From the NCBI GenBank assembly GCA_027563935.2, contig CM050453.2, forward strand, positions 66,262,018 to 66,326,017: a stretch of 64,000 nucleotides of DNA. Direction: 5' to 3'. The notes beneath the pieces were generated by a model. It worked only from the letters and a program-made list of their open reading frames with translations, did no database searches and was not told the DNA's origin. Origin of the DNA: Costus lasius. Lineage: Eukaryota; Streptophyta; Magnoliopsida; Zingiberales; Costaceae. Both the position numbers and the translations under genes were made by a program. Position 1 is the stretch's first letter. The number at the start of each line of letters is the position of its first letter. Shown one piece after another: positions 50,899 to 63,684 of the stretch.

Positions 50899-52600
50899 TG
50901 GAAGTACCCCTTAACCTAAGGGGGGTCCCCTTCTAGGGGGAGCAAAAACCCTAGACATATGGCGCATAAAACTTTTGCAGCGGAATTAAGGGTTTGAAAG
51001 AATCTATTGCATGATATATGATCAACTTAAGTAAACTTGAATTCATACCATAGCCATATGCGTTGGATGAAAACTTGGAAGGAAAGGCGCAAGCGAGCCT
51101 TCTCCTAAGGTGACGCACACAATTGGTGTCGCCTACTTTCCTTGGTGCTCCTTGTGCTAGCAAGGTTCCAAGAAGCCTTTGTCGAATGGAAGGGAGAAGA
51201 GATCGCCTTGCTTGAGTGAGTTTTTCTCTCTTGTCGTCCTCTCTTCTCTAGCCGAGATGTTGTCTCGTCTAAGCCAAGCGTTGGCGACGAACAAAGAGAA
51301 GGGGGGCGTGAAGTGTGGCAATCGTGAGTCATGGCCACGATTAGTAGAAGTGCTATCCAAAAATAGCATCCACTTCTCAACGTGCGCTCTTGGGTTTACC
51401 CAATCGCAAATGCCACATCACTTGAACCATGCGCTCAACCAATGAGCCAGTTCACATCGGTTTGGTCCAAGACCAATTAACCCAAGCAATATGGTCTAGA
51501 TCTTACTTAAACCCTAAGGCTTCAGATCTAACCGTCAATCTCTTCGATGCTCTTGATCTGACCGATCTGGCATCTATTCTCCCGATCGAAGCTTACCGAT
51601 CTCAAGCCCTAATCAATCAAACATGATCAGACCAGATCTCACTCACAATCAGAGATTAAATCCCTTTAAACTGAACCCGAACAATTCAGTCCACACGATC
51701 TGACTTAAGTAAGCCATATCATCAAATTGTGCGACCCTGAGGGTTTCCTTTAAATGTCGGTAACGATAATTCACATTATCACGATCAGTGAGGGGTATCT
51801 AGCAACACATCACTGTCTCCCGATATAAAGGAAAGAGTCTTCCAAGACTACACCCAAACCACAGCACAAGTGTGAATCATTTCACAAAGCATGCATATTT
51901 CCTTTGCCACTGGATGTTCTTATTGGACAAGCTTGTCAAGCTTGTAACTCCAATATGATAAGCATGATTAGATCAGATGAACACAGTCACCTGGGTATGG
52001 CCATACACTCTCTCAATCATCTCATCCAGGGGGCCCCTTTAGAACATCACACTCCTTAAACAAGGAGACGGCAATCCTATGTCTATCACTAGTGCCCTAA
52101 CCTGATTCAAGCTCACCATCCAAGATAGTCTATAATCATTATGTTTCAAATGATATTGAACTACCTCAAAACAATGGCAATCATCATTTAGATAACACAA
52201 GTGATCTCAAGTCAGAGGAAATGTGCCACTTGTCACATTCAAGGAATATTCACATTGTGACAAACAATTGAACATCCTAGTAGGGTCTGTCCAGTACATC
52301 CAATGTACCCATGAGTCTACATCTTATTCCATGCTCGAAGCATCCTATAAGATTAGAACACATATTAGTCTTAACAATATCAAGGCTGTCTCATGTTCAC
52401 CAAGATATATCGACTAAGGACATAATAGCATGTCAGCCGAGCTGAACAGCTTTGAGACATTATTCAGAAGAACATATATTGCTGCAGACAATGTAGCTAA
52501 CTGAATAACAACCATGCCTTTATAAACATAACAGTTTATTACATGATACAAATACATTCCCATAGGCCTCAAACATTAGCCTTAAGGGCATACCCCAACA
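50899..52600 (-). repeat. M3 5' LTR (1702 bp)
   Basis: Partner of 43503-45204. It carries the 7-bp form of the U5 hairpin (50907-50923) beside the primer site. Confidence 0.95.
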
Positions 52601-52605
52601 AGGAA

Positions 52606-54816
52606 AGTAATCACGCTCCCACTAAACCTCTTATATACACACGGGTCATCCTCGTTCTTGATGAAACCAAACTCAGAGATTGATTCATCAAAACGAATAT
52701 TCCAGCTTCTCGATGCTTGTTTAAGTCCATAAATAGACTTCTTTAACTTGCATATTTTATGACGATCTGATGGATTAGTGAAACCTTCTGGTTGTGTCAT
52801 ATACACATCCTCATCCAGATTTCCATTCAGGAAAGCTGTCTTCACATCCATTTGCCAGATCTCATAATCGTAATATGCTGCTATCGCGAAAAGAATCCGA
52901 ATAGACTTAAACATAGCTACAGGTGAGAAAGTTTCATCATAATCTATCCCGTAGATTTGTTTGAAACCTTTCGCAACTAGCCTGCCTTTATAGGTAACCA
53001 CGTTACCATCCATGTCAATCTTCTTCTTGAAGATCCATTTACAGCCTATAGGGATAACTCCCGGAGGCGGATCAACCAAATCCCAGACTTGGTTATCTGA
53101 CATGGAGTCCATCTCGGCGCGCATAGCTTCAAGCCATCTTGCTGACTCCGGTCCACTGACCGCATCCGCATAAGTGAGGGGTTCATCATTATCAATGATG
53201 TAGACTCCGTCATAGCGCTCAGGCTGTCGACGGATCCTTCCCGACCTTCGCGGTTCCCGTGATATCTGAGCCTCAGATTGTTCAATAACCTGATCTACCG
53301 GCTCAGGCTCATCCAACTGCGCTTGAGCACTTTGTCCTCCCTCTGGATTCTCATCCAGCTTTATTTCTCTCCCACTGGCCTCTTGCAGAAGAAACTCCTT
53401 CTCAAGAAATATGGCCGTCCGAGCAACAAATACCTTGTTCTCTTTGGGATCATAGAAATAATAACCCTTAGTTTCCTTAGGGTAACCGACAAAGATACAT
53501 TTGTCAGATCTGCTCTCTAGTTTCCCAGAGGCGAGCTTTTTGACATAAGCCTCGCAGCCCCAGATCCTGATAAATGTCAAGCTCGGCTGTTTCCCATACC
53601 ATAACTCATATGGCGTCTTAGAAACTGCCTTGGATGGCACTCGGTTTAGTACCTTTGTAGCTGTCTCCAGTGCAAAACCCCAAAAGGAATATGGAAGAGA
53701 AGCCTGACTCATCATAGAACGAACCATATCAAGTAACGTTCTATTTCTCCTCTCGGACACACCATTCCATTGCGGTGTTCCTGGCGGAGTGAGCTGTGAG
53801 ATAATCCCACACTCCTTCAGATAGTCAGTAAACGCATGACTCAAGTATTCTCCATCTCGATCAGAACGAAGTGCCTTGATATTTTGGCCTAGCTGATTCT
53901 GTACTTCATTCTTGAACTCTTTGAACTTGTCAAAAGATTCACTTTTATGTCTCATTAAATAGACATACCCATACCTACTGAAATCATCAGTAAAGGTAAT
54001 GAAGTACTGATAGCCACCTCTGGCATGTTTACTAAAGGGCCCACACACATCACTGTGTATAAGGTCAAGTAAACTTGAAGCCCTTTGACCTTTGTTAGGA
54101 AAAGGTGACTTCGTCATTTTACCCATTAAACAAGCCTTGCATGTATCAATCTCCTCATAGGAGAATGATCCCAGCAGTCCATGATCATGCAACCGCTTAA
54201 TGCGCTTCTTGTTAATATGGCCTAAACGACTATGCCATAGCAAGGTGCTGTCATCAGCATACTTGGCTTTCTTAATATCAATATTTTGTATAGAACATTC
54301 CATGTCTAACATGAATAACCCATTGTTAATTGAACCAGTAGCATAAACAATATTATCAAGAGAAAGAACACACTTTGAAATATTGCATTCAAAGGAAAAC
54401 CCCTTCCTGACAAGAGCAGGAATGGAGATAATATTTTTAGTAATGCTGGGAACAAAGTAACAACTGTTTAGTTCTAATACAAGTCCAGATGGCAAAGAGA
54501 TGAAATAGTCTCCTACAGCAACAGCAGCAACCCGTGCCCCATTTCCAACTCGTAGGTCCACCTCATGCTGTCCCACCTGTCTTCTTCTCTTGAGTTCCTG
54601 TACATTTGAACAAATGTGAACTCCACATGCAGTGTCCAACACCCATGAAATAGAAGAAGAAGATATCATGACTTCAGTCACAAATATACCTGAGCCAGAA
54701 GCAAAGCTTCCCCTCTTATCTCCTTGGAGCGCTTTACAGTCCTTTTTCCAGTGACCCAACTGGCCACAGTGGAAATATCTGTATTCCTTTGACCGCTTCA
54801 CTTTTTGCTTCAGAGC
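52606..54816 (-). pseudogene. M2 gag-pol, middle part (zinc knuckle to RT palm)
   Basis: Open without a stop from the end of gag (ALKQKVKRSKEY) through the knuckle, where the first Cys reads Tyr (YFHCGQLGHWKKDC), the protease LDTACG, integrase (SDRDGEY: the usual SDRGGEY has one change) and RT up to FLV, where M3 enters. The frame reads on into the M3 LTR for five residues (VGVCP) and stops. Loss of the first knuckle Cys should weaken RNA binding. It joins 56433 upstream and 43502 downstream in frame. Confidence 0.93.
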
Positions 54817-54821
54817 CTTGC

Positions 54822-56432
54822 TGATGGAGGTGGGATCACTCACAAGTAAGGGAGCATTCAAACAACGCTTTCAGAAAATATTTTTTTGTATTTTTGATAA
54901 AAACCGAAATTACTCTAAACGGAGTTGGAAAATATGTTTTGTATTTTTATAAATAAAGAAAACGACACTAAACTATTTAGACTACTTAAAAGAAATAGCA
55001 ATTACCTACAAATTGAAAGACAAGTAGGAATACTCACAGTGCGATCCTTGAGCATAGAAGGATCGTATCGTCCCGATCTTCAACGGTCCTACTCTGAGGG
55101 AAGGTATTGCATCATTACAAGCAAACACAGACAAACGAGATCCGCACACACCACGGATTCATATTACAAAGCAAAACTAAGGGGGAGGTTAAGCCTCACA
55201 AGTTCCCTTAACACTTAACTAAAGAGAGAGAGGGGGAGGGGAGAAAGCTTGCGCTTAGTGAAGAGTCCTCCAAGTCCTTGCGCCCCTTCAAACAAAGTTT
55301 AGATTAGTGTAGAAAACAAGTTCTAGAATCTATAGATGGAAGAGGGGAAAGAACTTAGCCGAATTTGAAGTCTTGTTGGTGTAGCCTTCATGCAAGCCGA
55401 AAGTGAAGAACCCCTAAGGGTCTTTGTTGATTGCCGAGGACAAAGGATGAAGCTTCTTAGAGTCCCTCCAAAGGTGCGCAAGATCCTTCAAGTGGTTGAG
55501 TTGCGTTGAAGACTTGAGAAGAAAGGGGGGAGAAGGGAAAGGGCTCGGCCCTTTAGAGAAGGGGGGAGATAGAATACTCTTAGGCGACAATCACCAATGC
55601 TAACACAAGGATTCTTTTCACTAGGCAACTAATCGACAAAGAGAGGGGAGGTTACAATTTATAGGCTCAACAAGCCATGGGCAAGGGTGACAATTCACCC
55701 TAGGCGCAATCATAAGGTTTAAGGAAGAAATTAATGACATTTAATACATTTCCTTTAGCCCTTTTGAATTTCGAATTCTTTCTTGATGGAGCTTCCTTGT
55801 AGCCGAATTCTTTATGAGCTCCTTCCTTGTTTGCATGGATGAGATGGCGCCTTCATACCTTGGACTTATTTGAATTCGAAAATCTTCCTTCAAGAGCATG
55901 GGCGGTTAAGAGGTTTCCAAGGGTGATTCCTCAAATTGTGGATCTAGATGATGATCCCTTGATTTGTGGATCTAAATGGTGATCCCTTGATTTGTGGATC
56001 TAGATTGTTGATGGCTAGGCGCATTAAATTGTGGGCTGATTTCTTGCATTCGAATCATCATCATATTGAGTGGCGCCTAGGTTGATATGGAAGGTGGAGT
56101 TGCATTGATTGTAAGCCCCTTCAACTTGGAGTCTTTAGTTGAAGTAGTTGAAGTGCCTCCTTCCATAATTGGAGCTCTACTTGAGTGGCTTTAGCTTGAG
56201 CTTCCTAGCTTCCCTTGAGCTGGGCTATAACCTGCCCAATTATTAACACAAAGGCCAGTAGACTATTCTAGAAGCAAATAAGGAAACTACACAATGCACT
56301 AGAGCTTTATTCAATGCAAATAAGGAAAGTGCAAATAAGGTAAGAAAGATGACCTAGGAGGGAAAGCCATATCTGATGGGCTTCCTCCTAGTCCTTCCAG
56401 ACCTCCTTGGGGCAGGGTTGGCCCCTCCATCA
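54822..56432. mobile_element. Solo LTR of an unidentified family (1611 bp) in M2 gag
   Basis: Flanked by CTTGC at 54817-54821 and 56433-56437. Ends are TGATGGAGG and CCTCCATCA, a 9-bp inverted repeat with TG...CA, and a 5-bp duplication, which together fit an LTR rather than a DNA transposon. No relation to the other LTRs of the window. On the minus strand a CTATAAAT box lies near 55660, about 770 bp from that end, which suggests minus orientation. The open frame at 54925-55218 lacks homology. No primer site, purine tract or protein is present. Confidence 0.72.
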
Positions 56433-57110
56433 CTTGCTGTAACTCTTGACAGGGGCCTTGCCCTTCTTCCCCTTCTTCTTGTTCCTAGAAGGAACCATTA
56501 AGACAGAGGTCGAAGACTTTCCCTTCAGAGTCTCCTCAGTAGTCAAGAGCATATTCAGCAGCTCTGCCGGAGTACAATCGATTTTGTTCATATTAAAGTT
56601 AATGATGAACGCATCGAAAGAGGGCGGGAGAGACTGCAGAATTATGTCTACAGCAAGCTCCTGGTTGATGGTATGCCCCAATTTCTCTAGAGCCTCCTTG
56701 TGCCCAATCATCTTGAGCACGTGAGCTCCCACTGGGCTCCCTTCAGCCAGTTTGCTCTGAAAGAACAGCTTTGTCAGATTATAGCGTTCTGTCCTCGCCT
56801 GTGCAGCATACAGCATTTTGAGGTTTGCTATCATGTCTATAGCAGACATATCCTCATGCTGACGCTCCAGCGGTGGCGTCATAGACGCTAGCATTAGGCA
56901 AGCGACATCAATGCTATCATTGACGTGCTTTTCATAAGCTTCCCGAACCGCCCTTGCGGCGTTCGGAGCGGGCTGAGGCGGTATTGCCGTCTCGAGGACA
57001 TACAGTTTCCTCTCTGCCTTAAGAACAATCTTAAGGTGTCCGAACCAGTCTGAGAAGTTCGGCCCAGCAAACTTCTCCCTTTCCAGTAGGGATCGCACAT
57101 TGAAGCTCAT
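56433..57110 (-). pseudogene. M2 gag, N-terminal 226 codons
   Basis: ATG at 57108-57110, then the standard gag up to the lysine-rich KKKGKKGKAPVKSYSK, where the foreign solo LTR interrupts it before the zinc knuckle. No stop or frameshift. In copia elements this part builds the particle; the RNA-binding knuckle is in the separated piece at 52606-54816. Confidence 0.93.
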
Positions 57111-58948
57111 GGTGTTCGTTGCTGCAGGAATCTACAACAATGCAAGAACAGCAAGGTCAGTATCAATGTAAAGAATCAATTCAGGACTTAAGAATGATTC
57201 TTTTTCTCACTATTTTATCTGACTGAAAAATCCATTAAAACAGTCCGAAAGAGTAAAACTCTTTTAGTGAGATGGGATCCAGATTTCATACTTGGTCTCC
57301 GCGTCCCGCTCAGGCGAGATAAGATGCACAGAGAGTACAAGCACTAGTCTCTGGTAGGCTGTCCCAGCCAATCGCCAACCCGTGCGATTCCCCTTCATCT
57401 GGGCAATCCAGCAGACTGTGCCAACTGAGTTGGTACAACACAATCTCTGACCCCACAGATGGCTGCCTCCATGTGCTACCATATGCGCCACATATGTAGC
57501 CTACATGGTCAAGCTGACCCGACCTACTCCCTGGACCACCACGTGCTATGCTGAGCAATGAGAAGCGATAAATCCCTTCTCTGTAACACGCAGGTGTAAT
57601 CCCGCACCGTCTGAAGATAGATGGACGTGCCCACTGAGTGGGTACAACACGGCTCCAACGATAATCAGAATAGTGAGGTTTCGCGTCAAAAGGCCTACGA
57701 GCTTGATATTTTAGCGTTGGATTTTAACGGTCTTTTATCTTCTTCACTATCATGCAATTCCTATGGTGATAGCAGAAGATAAATAAATCATGCTGTTCTA
57801 CTTATTTAAACAATAAAAGAAAGCATGGATCTTATGTGGTAAAAGCCCATAGCCTAAGTAAGACCTTAATTAACTTAAGTCTTCACTTGCTTTTTCTTCA
57901 TGGGTCTTTTGCTGCTCATCTGGCCCAACCCAGGGCCCAAGCGCCATCTGCAGCTCAGGTGCGCCCACCAAGTAAATGCGCCTGGTCCCAGAGTCGAACC
58001 CTGGACCTCCCACCTGGTCTAGCCACTGCTGCATGCGCCTCTGCCATGTGTGCTCTGTGCTCTTGTCTGATTAACTTACAAATTAATCTATCTAGACAAG
58101 ATTGACTCACAGGTCAATTACATTTTATAAATTAAATAAATGTGATGCGCAGATCACAATAAAATAATTTACATTTAATTTCCAGGCACGCAGGCCCCAG
58201 CACAGCACACATTAAACGGGCAGCCCACATAAGAATAAATAAACAAGCATAGGCCTCATCCAAACAACATGTGATCCATCAATAAGAAAATAAACTTTTG
58301 AAAACGCATAGTTATCAATTTTACTTTTCTTATGTGCCCTACAACCTTACAACGGTCCATTGATGGGGATCCACTCATCATATCTAGTCAGATCCACTGC
58401 CCTTGTATGCACCAAGTCCTAACTGACTTGAGTCGACCCAGTGGTCAACTATGCATGCGCCAAGGGCTGAACAACCATCATGAGTTTTGGCAAGCGGGTG
58501 TGAACCCGGGCCTAACTCATGTGCGTTCACCAGGTGTCTCAACCAGACCTCGCTACACGCCTTTGATGCAGTCGACCTATAGCCACCTCATGCTTGCGCA
58601 TGGGTGCCATCTGGTCGACCCATCTAGGCTGTCAGATGGTCTGATCAGACTATTGGATCTAACCTAGAGGATGACTTCAACCCCATCAACCCGTCTAAGG
58701 GTTTATAGCAGGGGCGTCTTAGATCTAATAAGGAAGCGCGCAAGATAACGTTTTAGAAAACATGTAACATGCGCCAATCCTAATCATGCATTAAAATAAA
58801 ACATGAATACACACATGCGCTAACGTCTAATACCTAGCATGTAGATTCGCATGTGATGAAAATTAGATCTACAACCAAAAACAAGGATCACACATAATCA
58901 TGAAACAATCATATGATCATACGATAACAACCTCGCTCTGATACCAAT
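57111..58948 (-). other. M2 leader and primer site
   Basis: Holds the candidate intron (57291-57132), hairpins at 57413-57446 and 57626-57651, the tRNA-like segment, and the iMet primer site TGGTATCAGAGC at 58935-58946. No supported frame. Confidence 0.85.
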
Positions 58949-60620
58949 TGTAAGACCCCTTTCAAGAGGGGGGCGAAACCCTATTGGTGGCGCAAATAAT
59001 TTTGCAAGCGGAAACTAGGGTTTCAAGAGACCTTACGTAATGACATATGATTAACTTCATAAGGTTTAGATTCATACCATAGCCATTTCGTTTGGATGGC
59101 CTCTAGGAAGCAGAGATCGACAGGGGTCTCCTCCAGAGAATGCGCACACAAGATGAGAGTGTGCCTACTTTCTTGGTGCTCCTTGTGCTAGCAAGGTTCC
59201 AAGAAGTCTTGAACGTATGGAAGGGATGGAGACGATTTTCCTTTCTTGGCCGAATCCTCCTCAAAGCTCCAAGCGTCGCCACACACGAAAGTGCCGAGAG
59301 GAATAATGGGTGGAGAGACGAGAATAGAATCAATTCTATTCGAACGTGAGAGATCTCCAAGTGGAGATCATGGTTTCTAAAAATAGAAACCACCACTCGC
59401 TCAAACGTTCACGCCAAGTGAACAAGTCGCCACCTCTTCTCCCTTTGAACCATGCGCTCATATATGAGCCGGTTCAATTTGGTTCGGTTCAAGAACCAAC
59501 CAAGCCAAGCGATCCAGTCTAGATCTTAATTAAACCCTAAGGCTCCAGATCTAACCTTCATCTCTTGATGCTCCTGATCTCACCGATCTAGCATCTATTC
59601 TCTCAATCGAAGCTTACCGATCTTAAGCCCTAATCAATCAAACATGATCAAACCAGATCTCACTTACAATCAGAGATTAAATCCCTTTAAACTGAACCAA
59701 AACAATTCAGTCCACACGATCTGACTTAAGTAAGCCATATCATCAAATTGTGCGACCCTAAGGGTTTCCTTTAAACGTCGGTAACGATAACTAACGTTAT
59801 CACGATCAGTGAGGGGTATCTAGCAACACATCACTGTCTCCCGATATAAAGAAAAGAGTCTTCCAAGACTACACCCAAACCATAGCACAAGTGTGAATCA
59901 ACTCACAAGGCATGCATCTTTCCTTTGCCACTGGATGTTCTTATTGGACAAGCGTGTCAAGCTTGTAGCTCCAATATGATGAGCATGATTAGATCAGATG
60001 AACATAGTCACCTGGGTATGGCCATACACTTTCTCAATCATCTCATCCAGGGGGCCCCTTTAGAACATCACACTCCTTAAACAAGGAGACGGCAATCCTA
60101 TGTCTATCACTAGTGCCCTAACCTGATTCAAGCTCACCATCCAAGATAGTCTATAATCATTATGTTTCAAATGATATTGAACTACCTCAAAACAATGACA
60201 ATCATCATTTAGAAAACACAAGTGATCTCAAGTCAGAGGAAATGTGCCACTTGTCGCATTCAAGGATTATTCACATTGTGACAACCAATTGAATATCCTA
60301 GTAGGGTCTGTCCAGTACATCCAATGTACCCATGAGTCTACATCTTATTCCATGCTCGAAGCATCCTATAAGATTAGAACACATATTAGTCTCAATCATA
60401 TCAAGGCTGTCTCATGTTCACCAAGATATATCGACTAAGGACATTACAGCATGTCAGCCCAGCTGAACAGCTTTGAGACATTATTCAGAAGTACACTTAT
60501 TACTACAGACAAGGTAACAAACTGAATAATAACCATGCCTTTATAAACACAAGAGTTTATTACATGATACTGATACAATCCCAAGGCCTCAAACATTAGC
60601 CTTAAGGGCATACCCCAACA
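58949..60620 (-). repeat. M2 5' LTR (1672 bp)
   Basis: Partner of 40814-42486, with one base deleted (CTAACCTTCATC against CTAACCGTTCATC) and about six substitutions. Confidence 0.94.
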
Positions 60621-60625
60621 CTTGC

Positions 60626-63600
60626 CTGATGCTTGCGTCTATGACGCCAGAGCTACAACGTCAGCATGAGGATCTATCTGCTATACAGATTATAGCAAAC
60701 CTCAAGCTGCTGTATGCTGCACAGGCTAGGACTGAACGCTACAATTTGACTAAGCTTTTCTTTCAGAGCAAACTGGCTGAAGGGAGTCCAGTGGGAGCTC
60801 ACGTACTCAAGATGATTGGGTACAAGGAGGCTCTAGAGAAACTGGGACATACCGTCAATCAGGAGCTTGCTGTAGACATCATATTGCAGTCTCTCCCGAC
60901 CTCTTTCGATCCGTTCATCATTAACTTTAATATGAACAAGATCGACTGTACGCCGGCAGAGTTACTGAATATGCTCTTGACTACAGAGCTGACTCTTAAG
61001 GGAAAGCCTTCAACCTCTGTCTTAATGGTTCCTTCAAGGAACAAGATGAAGGGGAAGAAGGGCAAAGCCCCTGTCAAGAGCTACAACAAGGCTCTGAAAC
61101 AAAAGGTCAAGCGGTCGAAGGAATACAGATGTTTCCATTGTGGCCAGCTGGGTCACTGGAAAAAGGACTGTAAAGCGCTCCAAGGAGACAAGAAGGGAAG
61201 CATTGCTTCTGGCTCAGGTATATTTGTGACTGAAGTCATGATATCTTCTTCTTCTATTTCATGGGTGTTGGACACTGCATGTGGAGTTCACATTTGTTCA
61301 AATGTACAGGAACTCAACAGAAGAAGGCAGGTGGGACAGCATGAGGTGGACCTACGAGTTGGAAACGGGGCACGGGTTGCTGCTGTTGCTGTAGGAGTTT
61401 ATTACATCTCATTACCATCTGGACTTGTATTAGAACTGAATAATTTTTACTTTGTACCAAGCATAACGAAAAATATTATCTCTATTCCTGCTCTTGTCAG
61501 GAAAGGATTTTCCTTTGAATGCAATATTTCAAAGTGTGTTATTTCTTATGATAATATTGTTTATGCTACTGGATCAATTAACAATGGGTTATTCATGTTG
61601 GACATGGAATGTTCTGTACAAAATATTGATAATAAGAAAGCCAAGTATGCTGATGATAGCACCTTGCTATGGCATAGTCGTTTAGGCCATATTAACAAGA
61701 AACGCATTAAGCGGTTGCATGACCATGGACTGCTGGGATCATTCTCCTATAAGGAGCTTGATACATGCAAAGCTTGTTTAATGGGTAAAATGACGAAGGC
61801 TCCTTTTTCTAACAAAGGTCAAAGGGCTCCAGGTTTACTTGACCTTATACACAGTGATGTGTGTGGGCCATTTAGTAAACATGCCAGAGGTGGCTATTCA
61901 TACTTCATTACCTTTACTGATGATTTCAGTAGGTACGGGTATGTCTATCTAATGAGACATAAGAGTGAATCTTTTGACAAGTTCAAAGAGTTCAAAAATG
62001 AAGTACAGAATTAGCTAGGCCGAAATATCAAGGCACTTTGCTCAGATCGAGGTGGAGAATACCTAAGTCGAGAGTTTACTGACTATCTGAAGGAGTGTGG
62101 GATTATCTCACAGCTCACTCCGCCAGGAACACCGCAATGGAATGGTGTGTCTGAAAGGAGGAACAGAACCTTATTGGATATGGTTCATTCTATGATGAGT
62201 CAGACTACTCTACCTTACTCCTTTTGGGGATTTGCACTGGAAACAGCTGCAAAGGTACTAAACCGAGTGCCATCCAAGGCAGTTTTAAAGACGCCATATG
62301 AGTTATGGTATGGGAAACAGCCGAGCTTGACATTTATTAAGATCTGGGGTTGCGAGGCTTATGTCAAAAAGCTCGCCTCTGGGAAACTAGAGAGCAGATC
62401 TGAGAAATGTATCTTTGTCGGTTACCCTAAGGAAACTAAGGGTTATTATTTCTACGATCCCAAAGAGAACAAGGTATTTGTTGCTCGGACGGCCATTTTT
62501 CTTGAGAAGGAATTTCTTCTGCAAGAGGCCAGTGGGAGAGAAATAAAGCTGGATGAGAATCCGGATGAAGGACAAAGTAGTCAAGCACAATTGGATGAGC
62601 ATGAGCCAGTAGAACAGGTTATTGAACAACCTGAGGCTCAGATATCACGGGAACTGCGAAGATCGGGAAGGATCCGTCGATAGCCTGAGCGCTATGACGG
62701 AGTCTACATCATTGATCATGATGAACCCCTCACTTATGCGGATGCGGTCAGTGGACCGGAATCAGCGAGATGGCTTGAAGCTATGCGAGCCGAGATGGAC
62801 TCCATGTCAGATAACCAAGTCTGGGATTTGGTTGATCCGCCTCCGGGAGTAATCCCTATAGGCTGTAAATGGATCTTCAAGAAGAAGATTGACATGGATG
62901 GTAACGTAGTTACCTATAAAGGCAGGCTAGTTGCGAAAGGTTTCAAACAAATCTACGAGATAGATTATGATGAAACTTTCTCTCCTGTAGCCATGTTCAA
63001 GTCTATTCGGATCATTCTCGCAATAGCAGCATATTACGATTATGAGATCTGGCAGATGGATGTGAAGACCGCTTTCCTTAATGGAAATCTGGATGAGGAT
63101 GTGTATATGACACAACCTGAAGGTTTCACTAATCCATCAGATCGTCATAAAATATGCAAGTTAAAGAAGTCCATTTATGGACTTAAGCAAGCATCTAGAA
63201 GCTGGAATATTCGTTTTGATGAATCAATCTGTGAATTTGGTTTCATCAAGAATGAAGATGACCCGTGTGTATATAAGAGGTTTAGTGGGAGCGTGATTAC
63301 TTTCCTAGTCCTCTACGTCAATGATATCTTAATCATTGGAAACGATATTCCTCAACTACATGCGGTTAAAACATGGTTAAGAAAATGTTTCCAGATGAAA
63401 GATCTAGGAGAAGCAGCCTATGTATTAGGTGTGAAGATCTACAGGGATAGATCTAAGAGGCTTCTCGGGCTGTGCCAGAGTACTTACATCGATAAAGTCC
63501 TGGAGAGATTTCATTTAGAAAATTCTAAAAGAGGAAATCTTCCAGTCAGACATGGTCTGAATCTTTCAAAGAGTCAGTGTCCACAAACACAGACTGAGAA

Positions 63601-63684
63601 AGATGAAATGGACAAAACGCCTTATGCTTCGGCTATTGGGTCCATTATGTATGCGATGTTGTGTACTCGCCCAGACGTCGCTTA
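60626..63684 (+). pseudogene. P0 gag-pol, gag to RT, with two stops and a lost catalytic Asp
   Basis: Continues 40813 in frame. It has gag, the CCHC knuckle, protease LDTACG, integrase finger and core, and most of RT. TAG at 62012-62014 and at 62681-62683 each replace CAG of the siblings. At about 63319-63330 the RT box reads YVND instead of YVDD, GAT to AAT, so the polymerase centre is lost. It ends at DVAY, where the P2 LTR starts. It is the most diverged copy in protein sequence, as expected for the outermost host. Confidence 0.93.

Larger units (their letters stand above)
43503..52600 (-). mobile_element. M3: complete, youngest Ty1/copia element (9098 bp) inside M2 RT
   Basis: Flanked by AGGAA at 43498-43502 and 52601-52605. 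LTRs of 1702 bp each, in which I see no difference. Primer site, leader, purine tract and a 1293-residue frame with a single in-frame TAG are present. M3 entered M2 just before the YVDD codons, in the same orientation. Confidence 0.96.
40814..60620 (-). mobile_element. M2: Ty1/copia element inserted in P0 gag
   Basis: Flanked by CTTGC at 40809-40813 and 60621-60625. LTRs of 1673 and 1672 bp differ by about six substitutions and one deletion. Gag-pol is in three pieces (57110-56433, 54816-52606, 43502-42510) whose sum is 3882 nt, exactly the M3 length. It is split by M3 within RT and by a foreign solo LTR within gag. One late nonsense codon is present. Confidence 0.94.
14409..63684 (+). mobile_element. 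P0: old Ty1/copia element, outer host of the nest
   Basis: P0 is visible as 14409-17539 (5' LTR, primer site, leader), 40251-40813 (leader end, gag start) and 60626-63684 (gag to RT). It is split by M1 and M2, both on the opposite strand and both flanked by perfect 5-bp duplications, and ended by the P2 LTR at 63685. Its 3' part lies outside the window. It is the most decayed family member: start ATG changed to ACG, two amber stops and a lost RT catalytic Asp. The candidate target duplication left of it is TCTGC (14404-14408). Confidence 0.9.

Noticed and set aside
54925..55218. 97-residue frame in the unidentified solo LTR
   Set aside because: No homology or coding features; LTR sequence.
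54822..56432. DNA transposon with terminal inverted repeats
   Set aside because: 5-bp duplication, TG...CA ends and no transposase favour a solo LTR; not fully excluded.
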